Source of the DNA: Phoma sp. XZ068
Taxonomy: Eukaryota > Ascomycota > Dothideomycetes > Pleosporales > Didymellaceae
Assembly (NCBI GenBank): GCA_004835665.1
Contig: RBKR01000005.1
Span: 806,001 to 870,000, forward strand
Reading direction: 5' to 3'
Length of the DNA stretch: 64,000 bases
Within the stretch, counting starts at the first letter, position 1; the number at the start of each line of letters is the position of its first letter. The position numbers and the translations under genes are program-made. Below are positions 22,403-33,900 of the stretch, in pieces. The notes under the pieces are model-generated. The model did not search any database, was not told the origin of the DNA, and worked only from the letters and a program-made list of their open reading frames with translations.

Positions 22403-25400
22403 TTACATGACACCCTCAAAGTCCTCCAGTGACTGCGGCTTCGTCTCGCCAACCTCCTCAAAGATAGGCTGCCCAGCCTTCTTCTGCAAATCCTCCAGCG
22501 CCTGTCCAACTTCCTTCAGAACATCATGAGCCACCGGGATCCATTCTTCAAAAGTGACAATCTCAATACCCAACTTCTTACCACCTTCCTTGACGAACGC
22601 CTGGCACTTCCACTCCCTCAAAGGCTCAGCATGAGGGTACACGGTCTCAAACTTGGCGTCAACCCCGTTGCCAAATGGCAGCTCCTCGACCCACGCGGGC
22701 GCCTGGTGCACCACGGTATCAAACCATGTCACCTCCTTGGCGTCCCAATCCGTGCAGTTCTCCACAATCTCAGCTAAGCCCATGCCCTCATAAGCCGCGG
22801 ACTCGATGTGCTGGGCCTGCACGAAGTTGAGCAGATCGAGATGCGTCCATGAAGCTTTGAATGGCACCCGGAAGGGGATGTATTGCCATGTGGGTCCGAA
22901 GATGCGGTCAGCGCTGGGCGCGCCGAGGTTACGACCCGTGACTACTTCACCGAAAACAACATCGCGCTTGTTGAGACGGTTGGCAAGGACGATAGACCAT
23001 GCGGCGGTGGGGAGAGAGCCGATGGTGATGTCCTTGGGGCGCGCAGAGATGTCGAATTCGAGGTAGATGTCTGCCATCTTCTTGGCTTGCAGAGGGATGT
23101 CGGGCTTGAGGACGGACATCTGCGAGCCGGCGAGGAGGGACTGCCAGTAGGGAATGCTCTTGGGGATGTTGTTGAGGACGACGTGGTTTACGTGCTTGCT
23201 GAAGGGCAAGGTCTCGACGACGTCGGTGCCAGCGTAGAGAGCAGAGAGCTGGTCGAAGAGGAGAGGGAGGCAGATCTCATCGTACTGAGCGTGCGAGATG
23301 CGGAATGCGAGGGTTGAGGCGCCTGTGGAAGGGGAAGTGAAGAGAGTGAAGCCAACAAAGGATGACCCATGTGGCTTTGGTGCCTCTATGTCTTGCTGCA
23401 CGTAGCTGTGCGCAAAGTTATTAATATCTTCGCCTTCAGGAACCGAGACCTCGCTGTACGGCACCTTGAGGTCGCGGATCACAAGACCCAATGTCTTGCC
23501 ACTATCGACAGTAAAGACGGTTCGCAGAACCTCATTGCGAGCAACGAGTTCCTGGCAGGCTTGCTCAAGCTTCTTCTTATCGATGGCAGTGACGAACTTG
23601 ATGAGCTCGTAACGCAGCGAGTAGCGTGGAAGGTCCACAGTACCCTCGACAGCAAGTTGCTGCAGAGGTCGGGTAGGATAGACGTCCACGATATCCCACT
23701 CAGGGTTCTCCACGTACGAGACCATGCGATCAGCGCTGAAGAGGCCAGCATCGGCTCCAAGGGCAGCGAACGGAGCATCGACATTCGCCTCAGGCTCACT
23801 TGACGAAGCCTCTTCTGCCAGAGAAGCCAGCTCGGACAAAGACTTGCTCTGGAATATTTGAGCGACGCTGATACCGAGACCCTGTGCGCGTGCATCAGAT
23901 ACGAGACGCATGGCACCAATCGAGTCTCCACCAAGCTCGAAGAAGCTGTCGCTCGGGCTAATATCACTCTTGGGCATACCCAAAATGCGAGCAAGCACGT
24001 CGAGCAACTTGTCTTCCTTGGCGTTGCCAACACTTGAAGCAAGCTCCGACAACGACTTGCTCTGGAAGATCTGCGCGACGGAGATGTTCAAACCCTGCAA
24101 CCTAGCATCAGAAACGAGCCTCATCGCCCCGATCGAGTCGCCACCCAGCTCGAAGAAGCTATCGCTAGGGTTGATGTCTGCCTCTGGCATACCAAGAATC
24201 CGGCCCAGAATACCACAGAGCTTTTCTTCGTTGACTGAACGTGCCTTGGCCTGGCCGTTCTCTGTGGCTGGAGCTGGCAGCATATCGACGCCGCTGTCAA
24301 CCATGGCATCTGTTGGTCTCAACTTGAGCGCGTCCTGCATTTCCTCTGGATCCAGGACTGCCACATCGCCGAGCTTGCTCTCAGGATTGCCGAGGAAAGC
24401 AGTAACGATACGATCAAACACAACGAGCGCCCTCTCCATAGCTGGCGGGGCGATGCAGTTGGAGTCGAAACTAGCCATGACCAAGAAACCGTTCTCATCG
24501 AGCGTGCAGACAAGCATAAGTGCGTAGGTGTTGAACTTCAACGCCTCCCTCGCTGCCTCGGCATCATCAGCTGGCAGGAAAGCATCGCCAGGTGCATTCT
24601 CAAGCGTCCTTCCTTCATTCCAGTTCTCATCCTCCTTCGGGTGAAGAACAAGACCAGTGCGCAGCTCACAGGCATGGCGTGCGTATTTGCTCAGGCGACG
24701 GATATTCTGCAGACCCAGGTGCTCGTGGGGAATTTGCTGGACGGTCTGGGCGTGCACTTGCTGCAGGAAATCGGTAATGGGGCGGTCGAGGTTCAGACGC
24801 ACACGCACAGGGATAGTGGTGATCATGGGCCCTTCAATCTGCTCGATGCCGTTGACGGCTGCGGAGCGACCAGTGAGGGTCTCACCGAAGATAATGTCGG
24901 CATGGCCCATGTAAAGCGAGGATGTCAGCGCCCATGCACCACGGATGATAGTTGCCAGGGTCAGCCTGTTGTGAGCAGTTGTTGGAACATTGACATAGTG
25001 CTCGAGCAAAGAGTCAGCTCGTGTGATGTAACCCTTTTGAGGCAGAGGTGGGAACTGGTATGGGTTTGCACCGTCTAGACGCTGCTTCCAGTAGTCTTTG
25101 GCGACAGTAGGATCTTGGCTGGTGAGGTACTTGATAAAGTTCTTGAAAGTGACAGGGCGCGACGTGTCGAGACCAACAAACGCTCGGTTGATGCGTTCAA
25201 AGACAAGAGGCATAGACCAGCCATCATACACCGCATGGTGCATGGTAATAATGAACTGTGCCTTGTCACTACTTCCGTCATGAACAACGCCGTAACGGAA
25301 CAGGGCCTTCCCAAGATCCATGGGCTCGGCTTGGTCAAGCTTGAGGTACTCTGCAAGAACTGATCCATGCTCCCGAACAAGCTGGCCATCCTTTAGGACG

Positions 25401-28318
25401 ACCTGGAACAGACCGCGGCCAGGAACGTTCACAATGCGCGTGCGCAGAATTGGGCAGTCTTCAGCACCCTTGTCAAAGGCGCCCTTCAGGCGATAAGCCA
25501 TATCAACAGGAAGGTCGGCGACACGTTGGGCTACGTAAGCATCCTGGAACTTGGCTGAGAGAGCCATCAGGCCTTCCTGCAAAGGTGTGCAAGGATACAC
25601 ATCTTCGACAGTCGAGGCATCAACGCCACAAAGCTCAGCGCTTTCGATTCTTGCCTTCTCAGCATCCCAGTCCTCTCCGACCATCGAGAACGGCAAGACT
25701 TCGCTTGTGTCTTCTTCAGACAAAGGCTTGGCTTTGGCAGCCATAGCAGACAGTGTTGGGTTCAACATAATGTCCGGAACAGTCAAGATGATACCCTCCT
25801 CGCGTGCTGCAGGCACAAGCCTCATAGCTCTCAGCGAGTCACCACCCATGCTGAAGAAGTTGTCGTTGGCGCTGAAGTCTGCGTCGCCACCCAAGATCTT
25901 AGCCCACACAGGGATCAGCTTGAGCTCCATCTCGGTAGAAGGCTCTTTCTTCTCGGAGAGGAGAGCATTGAAGCGACGCAGATCCTGGCGAGTGACGCCG
26001 TTGCCGATCTCGCGCAGCCTCTTCCTGTCAGTCTTGCACGAGACGAGAAGGGGCATCTTCCAAAGCGGAATGTAAGCGCTTGGAACCATGTAACTAGGAA
26101 GGTCGTTGAAGAGGTGCTTCGTCATTCCCTGAAGGGCAGCTTGGAATTTGTTCGAGAAGCTGCCGAATACTTGTCCATCAAGATGACGCATACCGCTCTT
26201 CCTCTGTTCGACCAAGAAGGCAACAAGGGTCTGCTCGCCATTACCACCAGGCTTGATGACCTCAACGGCGAGTTGAGTGTCGGCAGGCAGATGCTTCTGC
26301 ATGTTGTACTCGATCTCTGCAAGCTCGATACGCTGTCCGCGAAGCTTGACTTGCTGATCTTGACGACCGACGAAGATTACCTCGCCAAAACCATCTGGGT
26401 CGTAACGAACGAGATCGCCAGTCTTGTACAGCTTACCCCGTCTGCCAGGGAAAGCCTTACTTCCTTGGGTCAGGAAGTCAGGGTCTTCGATGAAGACTTC
26501 ATTCGTCTTGGTCGGGTTGTTCAGGTAACCCATGCCGACAATGGGGCCTTCGATGAGCAGTTCACCAGCTGCACCGACTGGGACGAGCTTGTTGTGATCC
26601 TCAGGGTCAGCAAGCCAGATTGCCGCACCAGTTCCAGTACCCATGGTGATGTACGGCTTGGATCCAACATCGCCATTGATCGTGGCACCGACCGTGCACT
26701 CGGAGGGTCCGTACGCATTGACGATTCTTGTCCTTTTGCCCCATGAGGCAGCATCGCTTGCGGATGTGCCTTCGCCCCCGAGTGCAATCGAGTCAAGGTG
26801 ATCGAGGATGTCTACATCCAGCGTGCGAGCGACTGAGGGTGTCATACCAGCCAATGTCACCCCCATGTCTCGCATAGCACCACTGAGATCGTTCATTCGA
26901 CGCTCATCTGAGGGTGTGCAGAGGGTACCACCATGGGCGGTTGTGCAAAGCATGGAGTCGATGCACACGTCGAAAGCATAACTGGCAAAGTCGAGCACCC
27001 GCGAGTGTGGTCGGTAGCCGACAGCGAATGCTCGCGGTATCGCACCAGACGTGTATTGACTGTGCGAAATCAAGCAACCCTTGGGCAAACCAGTGCTACC
27101 GCTAGTAAACTGGATATAGAGCGCGGCTGATGGAGACACCTTCGGTAGAGTCGTCTTTGGCTGCTGCTCGGCATACGGTCCATACACCTTCTCAAATTTG
27201 GATGCCGAAATTGGAACAATGGTTGCTGAAGGTGCAATACGCGCAGCGAGCGAAGCTTGTGTCTTTGAGGCGATGAACGTTGTGGCACTGACCTGCTGGA
27301 CAACCGTTCGTAGGCGGCCTTCTGGTTGGGCCGGGTCCAGCAGTGAGAAGCATGCGCCTGCCTTCATGACAGCAAGCACAGCAACGATTGTCCAACGACA
27401 CTTCTCGAACAGGACAGGGATGATCTGATTTGGCCGATCATCCAACGATCGCAGGATTTGCGCCAGATGTGTGGAGTAGTCATCGATTTGCTTGTAAGTC
27501 AAGCTTCCGTCCCATGCTTCAATTGCATTCTTTTCGGGATTCTTCTCAGCCTGCTCTGCTACCAATTCGTGCATGCATGTTTGCAGGTCTGGAGGCAAAG
27601 GGGTGTTCCATTTCCAGATCTCATCAAGCTCAGATTCTGAGATTGCGAGGAAGTCAGAAATCGGGGTATCCGGTGCGCGTGAAAGGGTATTAATGATAGA
27701 AGAGAAGAAATCGAGTTCAGACACAGCCTGGTGTCGTGACATATTTGGCGGTAGCCATTGTGAGGTTGCTTCTAGTGAGCTTGTTCCAAAGTCAACCGAG
27801 ACCTCAAAAGTCCACTGTCAATTCATTAGCAGCTGATCAGGGCTTGACTAATTGCAGATCTGCCTTACCTCGTCTTTCGTGCCATCGTTCAGGAAAATAC
27901 TGGTTTTATCTAGTGAAACATCTTTCAGTCTCACATCCTGAATCTTTGCAGCCAAGCTTGCAGCGTTCTTGTGGCTTAGCAAATCCAATTCCACTGTCGG
28001 AATGCATTGGCGCTTGTCAGAGCCAGCGCCTTTGATACCCCAAGAGAATTGGTGGAATACATCTCTTTGGTATCTTTGCACGAGGATAGTCCATGCTGTG
28101 AGGATAGCGTTCAGTACCTGGTCTGGTGACTGGCCTTTGAGGGCTGTAATTTCAACCTTGTTAGATCTGGTGGCACCGCCGTTTGTCTGAGTGTGCCCGT
28201 TGGCGTACGAGCCGTTCTCGTTTACATCCATGGTGCCATTGGTGTTGACCTTGACTTCTGTCTTCTCCTGGGCTACCCCACCATACCGCAGAGTCTGTTC
28301 ACCGTTTGCGAGATGCAT
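22403..28318 (-). CDS. Siderophore-type NRPS, A-T-C-T-T-C
   Basis: Exons 27869-28318 and 22403-27814, joined across a 54-bp intron, encode 1953 residues. Domains by motif: an N-terminal stretch of about 190 residues without a complete domain; adenylation with SGSTGLPKG near 390, AYGPSE near 520, YKTGD and the A10 segment CKTDRKRL; carrier 1 with FFSMGGDSLRAM near 806; condensation 1 with HHAVYDG near 1011; carriers 2 and 3, both with FFELGGDSIGAM, near 1375 and 1445; terminal condensation with SHAQYDE near 1658. There is no thioesterase and no second A domain. The enzyme should load one hydroxamate building block and use it repeatedly, with the terminal C domain closing or releasing the product, as in fungal siderophore synthetases. 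Neighbours (SidF-, SidI- and SidA-like, ABC transporter) and GATA sites upstream support iron-regulated siderophore synthesis. The exact product is unknown. Confidence 0.85.
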
Positions 28319-28776
28319 TTTAATGGATCAGTCAGCCCTCCTCTTGATGTTGTAATGTTGTGAGTCGAGTGGCAAGAAGACGGAGGAATGCGGGTCTTCT
28401 TGTGTCGGGCAAATTGTTACAAAAGCCTCTCCCGTATAATAGGCCAAGCTTCAGAAAGTTGAAGTGACCGAGCACTCCACCAGAGTTTCCGTTGCTACGA
28501 GGGTGAAAAGCTAGCTTCACACCTGCAACCAGGGTATAGGTCCGCTATTCAACCCAGTGCGTCTCCAGTTAGGACCGCAGCCGCCCGCGTCATCGTGGTA
28601 TCCGTGAAAATGAACCCAACATACGCCTGCCCACGCCATTTCGGGCCAGACATGTCGATTTGTTTAACGTAAATGCCCAAGTCAGCGAGTGACTTTTGGT
28701 CGGCCTAGTTGAGTACCCCTCTTTAGTCGTAAGAAAAAGTACGCCGGCGGGCGAGGCTAAACCCCACATTTAGCGG

Positions 28777-28785
28777 ATCAGATAA
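28777..28785 (+). promoter_or_regulatory. SreA-type GATA site ATCAGATAA
   Basis: Perfect match to ATCWGATAA, the site of the SreA/Sre1/Urbs1 iron repressors. It lies 459 bp upstream of the NRPS start. Confidence 0.7.
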
Positions 28786-28816
28786 ATTTTGTGTGGGAGG
28801 GCTTGTCATTAGCCGC

Positions 28817-28825
28817 ATCTGATAA
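28817..28825 (+). promoter_or_regulatory. SreA-type GATA site ATCTGATAA
   Basis: Perfect consensus, 40 bp from the previous site, about four helical turns. Confidence 0.7.
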
Positions 28826-28935
28826 CTGCTCTCGACAGCATCATCGTTGTTGTGCAGGGCGCGGAGCTTCCTATTGGGGAAATAGCTAAATGCGCGTCAT
28901 GCAGAGTGACATCGGCGGGCTGCAGATCCCTTTTC

Positions 28936-28944
28936 ATCTGATAA
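28936..28944 (+). promoter_or_regulatory. SreA-type GATA site ATCTGATAA
   Basis: Perfect consensus, about 620 bp upstream of the NRPS start. Confidence 0.7.
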
Positions 28945-29291
28945 CGGCCGATACTCGGACAAGCCAGGCCAGCTTGGCTGTGCTGTAGAGGCATTCAGGA
29001 ATGGTGCTCTTTCTTGCTGATCGACACCAATAGCATCGCCTTGGACCTGCTGCATCGATTAACGAATTGTTCCCTGATGGGTAGAACAGCCGAGAAGTCG
29101 TGCTAGAGAATGTCTGCATGCCACAAAACTCGTGTATCTCGTGAAAAGGCCTCAAGCGCCGATTGCGGAAGGCGGCAAGTGTGTCTGAGCACGCGGCGAC
29201 TTCAGTTTTGCGATGTTGAGTGCACCCCTGTAACTGCATCGTGTCTGTGTGCACGCCCTGTGGTGACGGGAAAGGCTTTCGCTTGCAGCGG

Positions 29292-29300
29292 ATCTGATAA
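29292..29300 (+). promoter_or_regulatory. SreA-type GATA site ATCTGATAA
   Basis: Perfect consensus, about 820 bp upstream of the GNAT start and 970 bp upstream of the NRPS start. Confidence 0.65.
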
Positions 29301-30118
29301 CTTTAGCTTCACATGTCAGGAGGTACAGTTGCGGCAGAGGCTTGCACTTGATGTCTGTTACATCCCTTCTGCTTGCTTGGAATCGTAATTTGCTTTTTCC
29401 TGCAATGATGATCTGATTGGTTAAAGACTCGGGGTATAACCACTGTAAGTACAGCTCCAGAAGATCGACATGCTTTTGTGTGTGCAAATCGAGCCCTAGG
29501 TTAAGTAAAGTGGCCCTAGTCGTTGCCTTAGACAAAGCTCTCTCACTGGTTGTTCACTAGCACGTTTAAAACCAAGATCCCGAGCCGTGGGGGAGGGTGA
29601 ATACCGAAACTTCGCGCCAAACTTTAGAATCTGTGGGGACTGGTGTACCCTGCTTGACTTGCGATGACCACTCCACAGCAACCCTGAGTTCTAACTTGTT
29701 AGTGACGCGGCACTTGAAGATCTAACTGTCTCGTTGTCTCCCAGCTTTCAAATTTGTATTGGGGATGCTTGGAGATTCTTGGGCTTCTTGGTATTGTTCC
29801 ACTGCTGAAGGAGGAGAACCTATCTTAACTTCGGCAATTTCTCGTAGCTGCTGTTGAAATTATCGTCCTTAGTTCCCACATGAGTACCAGTCGCCTGACC
29901 GTCGACGCCACACGCTCTACCTGCTTCACTTTCGAGAAGTCCAGACTCCCGCTTCTTAGTACGAGGTAGTGTGGATCTGATCCCGTAACATCTTCCATTT
30001 GCAGCTTCCGAGCGCGCAGCTTTGACCTAAATCAAAGTACATGTGAGTGTTCAGCATAGACCCTGGCGAGCGTTGTGGCTTGATTGCTCACACGCGTTAC
30101 TAGATTCAGTCATCGACT

Positions 30119-30912
30119 ATGGGCTTTGTGGTCCTACCGGCACTGGTGGCAGACATCAGCGCGGTGTACGACGTGTATTTTGCGGCCTTCAAGGACAATG
30201 CCATTACCCAGGCCCTCTTCCCCTCAGCCACAGCGGAAGACTTGACGAATCCGGAGTCTGAGTTCCGGTATGTTCACCATTGGAGCCTTTTCTCAATCCG
30301 TGTAGTGGACATGCAGGGGTTGTTCAGGCACTCTCACGGACATGTTGCTGATACTTCCACAGTAAAGCACACACTGCGCATACATTACATTACTGGCAGA
30401 ACAACCTCACGCAGCATACACTAAAATGTGTGGACTCGGAGACTGGCAAGATTTTCGGTATGGCCTTGTGGGATGTATACATTACTCCAAGTGACTGGAC
30501 CAAAGGCGAGATCGGTTGGCTGCAAGGGAAGGAGAGGGAACGTGCTGAAGCACTGATCGGTCCGCTATGGGGTGCAAGAGAAAAGTTGTGGAGCAACGAG
30601 CGCTACCTGTACTGCCACGTCATTGCAGTTCATCCAGACGCTCAACGCAGGGGTGTTGGTGAGCTCCTGGTCGAGTATGGCAAGAAAATTGCATTACAGG
30701 CGAGTCTACCGATCTATGTTGAGAGTTCAAGGGCTGCTATCAGGTTATATGAGAAATCAGGCTTCCAATGGTTGAAGGAGCGTCCTGTCCACAAGTCGGA
30801 TGATTTGTGGCCAGGGCAAGGTCATCACAAACAAGATCACGAAGTTCCGCTCCTAGTATGGGTTCCGAGGGGGCAGGAAAAATTGCTGCCGGACGCGGTC
30901 GAACTTGCTTGA
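30119..30912 (+). CDS. GNAT-family N-acetyltransferase in the siderophore cluster
   Basis: Exons 30119-30267 and 30363-30912 join as CG|T across a 95-bp intron and encode 232 residues. The N-terminus (GFVVLPALVADISAVYDVYFAAF) fits the first strand and helix of GNAT enzymes. The acetyl-CoA pyrophosphate loop appears as HPDAQRRGVGELLVEYG, with the Q/R-x-x-G-x-G/A pattern. A later SSRAAIRLYEKSGFQWL segment is the usual strand 5 to strand 6 end. These enzymes move an acetyl group from acetyl-CoA to an amine. In this cluster it could acetylate the N2 amine of hydroxyornithine units, as SidG does for fusarinine C. That role is inference from position. Divergent fungal GNATs act on many substrates. 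Confidence 0.75.
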
Positions 30913-30914
30913 AG

Positions 30915-30923
30915 TTATCAGAT
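30915..30923 (-). promoter_or_regulatory. SreA-type GATA site (reverse strand)
   Basis: TTATCAGAT begins two bases after the GNAT stop codon, in the short gap between the convergent GNAT and ABC transporter genes. A role from a 3' position is uncertain. Confidence 0.4.
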
Positions 30924-30983
30924 GCAAATGCTTATTGCATGCCTATTAAATGATATTGAATACAAAAATATGCTGATATGCCG

Positions 30984-33900
30984 CTAACCCAACATTTGAT
31001 GCAGAGCGTTGACGCGATAGCTCTCGCTTCTTTGGACAAGCTCCTCATGTCGACCTTGATCTACTACTTTACCCCCCTCCACCATGAAGATAACATCGGC
31101 TCTAGCAATGGTCCGCAGTCGATGAGCAATGGCAATTACTGTGACACCGTGACCTTTTACAGCACGCTCCAGGCCAATCTCCAATGCCTTCTCGCTCTCT
31201 GCATCAAGAGCACTGGTGCTCTCGTCAAGCAATAGTAGCTTCGGCTTACGAACGAGTGCACGCGCGATGGAAAGTCGCTGACGTTGCCCGCCAGATAGTT
31301 GCGAACCATTAGCGCCACATTCTGTGTCATAGCCCTGTGGCAGCTCTACTATGGTCTGGTGGATGTTGGCGAGCTCGCATGCCTCCTGAATTTCCGCATC
31401 TGACGGTTCGTGCCCAGGTCTAGCCCCAAGAGAGATGTTGAACTTGATGCTGCCCTGGAATAAGACGTTGTTCTGGGGCACGTACGCAATGTCATCACGG
31501 AACGATGTACCGTGGTTGCGTGAGATATCGACACCATTGATCGAAATACTGCCCGCGGAGGGCGTGTAAAAGCGCTCAAGTAACGTGAGGACGGTACTCT
31601 TGCCTGCACCAGAAGGTCCAACCAAAGCACAAAACTGGCCAGGTTGAATAGAGAGCGATAACGATGTGAGAACCGGCACACCAGGACGTGCAGGGTAAGA
31701 GAACTGAACATCCTTGAAGACCACGCGGGCACCTCCACCTGGGACAGCAGGTGTGGGCGAGTCAGCAAGCGCTTCGATATCCCGCTTCTCCTTATCGATG
31801 GAATCGAGATCGAGGGATGATCTGCCGGATGCTGTACCTGAAGGATCATCGCTGAGATCCACCACTCCGCATATGCGTGAGATAGCGCCCTTGGCTTTGG
31901 AGAGCTCAGGGGCAAGGGTGAAAAGCTGGCCCCACAACTGTGCCGAGAGAAGCATGGAAATGAGGATGATAAAGAACGCGGTCTGGTCATATCGGCCCTC
32001 GATAATGTTCTTTGAACCCCACCAGTACGCAAAAGCGTAGATGAAGCTTCCGCAAGAGTTGGCAATCGCAAGCCATATATTAGTTTTAAAGCTTTGCTTC
32101 ACCATCTCTTTTCGAGGTGCCACCAGAGACCTTCGGTAGGTCTGGATGATTTCTTCCTCAATCGATAGAGCATGAACAGTGCGAATGTTGGCGACAGCTT
32201 CAATCGTAACTCCAATAGATGACGAAAAAGCACCAGCATGCTTTACGGCGAATTTGCCGATAGCGCGAAGTTGCATGTACCCGGCTCCAAGCAGCAACGG
32301 GACAATCACCAAACAGACGATGGCAATTCTCCACGCAACGATGTGGGAGAGGATGATGGCCGCGATGAAGTTTACGACAACTGAGAACAGTGTTCCAACG
32401 ATGGACCCACTGAAGCCGGCTAGCGAGTTACCATCCTTCGTGATGTACTCCAATAATTGGTTTGGGCTCCTGCCTTCGGACTCGTGCCATTGCAAGGGTT
32501 GTTGTAGGAGGGAACGCATCGACAAGACGCGCACTTTGTAGATGAGACGTTCTGAGATAAGGCCGAATGTAGCCCAGCTGGTGAAGTTGGCAAGGAAGGC
32601 GACGCTCGCAACCATGAACCACATGCCCGCGAGCAGCGCACCTTGTGACCTGATGTAGTCAGATGGGTTGCAAGGCGACATGACGCCCATAACATTTCCG
32701 AATAACAGTCCGGACGCGGAATACTGTCCACCAACAACCAAAGCACCTAGGAACGCCAGCGCGAGTAGCAGCAGGTACGGACGGACAATAGGGCCCATCG
32801 TTTTGGAGATCGACTTTGCGACAATCTCGCCGTTGGCTCCCTTTGACGGCTCTGGCTTGTCTGTCGGTTTTGCCGGGAGTGCATCCGTGTCAGGAACTGC
32901 CGGTGTCGAATGTTCATTCTTGACCTTGTCAATTTCATCATCATAATCCAGACTTGTTCTTGAGCTTGATGCAGTGTCATCGGTAGCCTTTACAGTCTGC
33001 AGGCGTATCATATCCGCGTAAGAGCCACCCAATGCCAGAAGCTCGTCGTGAGTTCCTTGTTCGATGATGTCCCCCTTCTTCATGACAATGATCTTAGAGG
33101 CATTTCGGATGGTTGAGAGACGATGAGCGATCGAGATGACAGTTCTACCCTGTGAAGCCCGATCGATTGCGCCTTGAATACGCAGTTCACTGGCTGAGTC
33201 GAGGGCAGCAGTTGCTTCGTCGAGGATGAGAATCCTAGGATCGCGGACAAGAGCACGGGCAAGTGCAACCCTCTGCTTCTGCCCACCACTGATTAGACTT
33301 CCACTAGAACCGACGAGTGTTGCAAAGCCAAACTCCAAACGATCGATGAAAACAGCTACGTCAGCTAAGTCTGCTGCGTGCTGCACAAGCTGAAGGATTT
33401 CAGCAACCTCGGGTCCAGCCTTTTCAGCGGCCTTCAAAAGGTCTTCTCCGTTTCTGACGTTCTTGGTGAGGTCGGCCAAAGTATTGCTGAGAAGTACTTT
33501 TTCGAAACGAGAGTGAGCTGGTGAGTTGACAAGACCGAGTGCAATATTCTCCAAAATAGACCGATCGAGGAGGGACGGCTCTTGGGGAACAAGACTGATG
33601 AATCCTCTTAAAGATTTTATGTTGATATCCTTGATGTTGCGGCCATCGAGAGAAACATCGCCGGCCAGAGGGTCGTAAAATCGGCTGATAAGACTGGCAA
33701 TTGTTGATTTGCCACTACCAGACAAACCTACGATGGCAGTGAGCTTGCCGGCCTCACAGTCTATTGAAATACCGTTCAGAACGGGATGATCAGGTCTCGA
33801 AGGATACGTGAACTCGACATTGCGGAAAGAAATCTTCCCGTCTACTGCAGAAGGCTTCTCAGCAGACGTTGAAGTATTGTCAATGGTTGGTTGCGTCTCA

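Larger units (their letters stand above)
28319..30118. promoter_or_regulatory. Divergent NRPS/GNAT promoter with four iron-repressor GATA sites
   Basis: This 1.8-kb interval lies between the divergent starts of the NRPS and the GNAT gene. It contains four perfect ATCWGATAA sites (28777, 28817, 28936, 29292) and an imperfect one at 29411 (ATCTGATTG). No coding frame was recognised. Confidence 0.7.

Noticed and set aside
29110..29535. Overlapping ORFs in the NRPS/GNAT promoter
   Set aside because: Short, overlapping on both strands, and the interval is dense in GATA sites; better explained as regulatory DNA.
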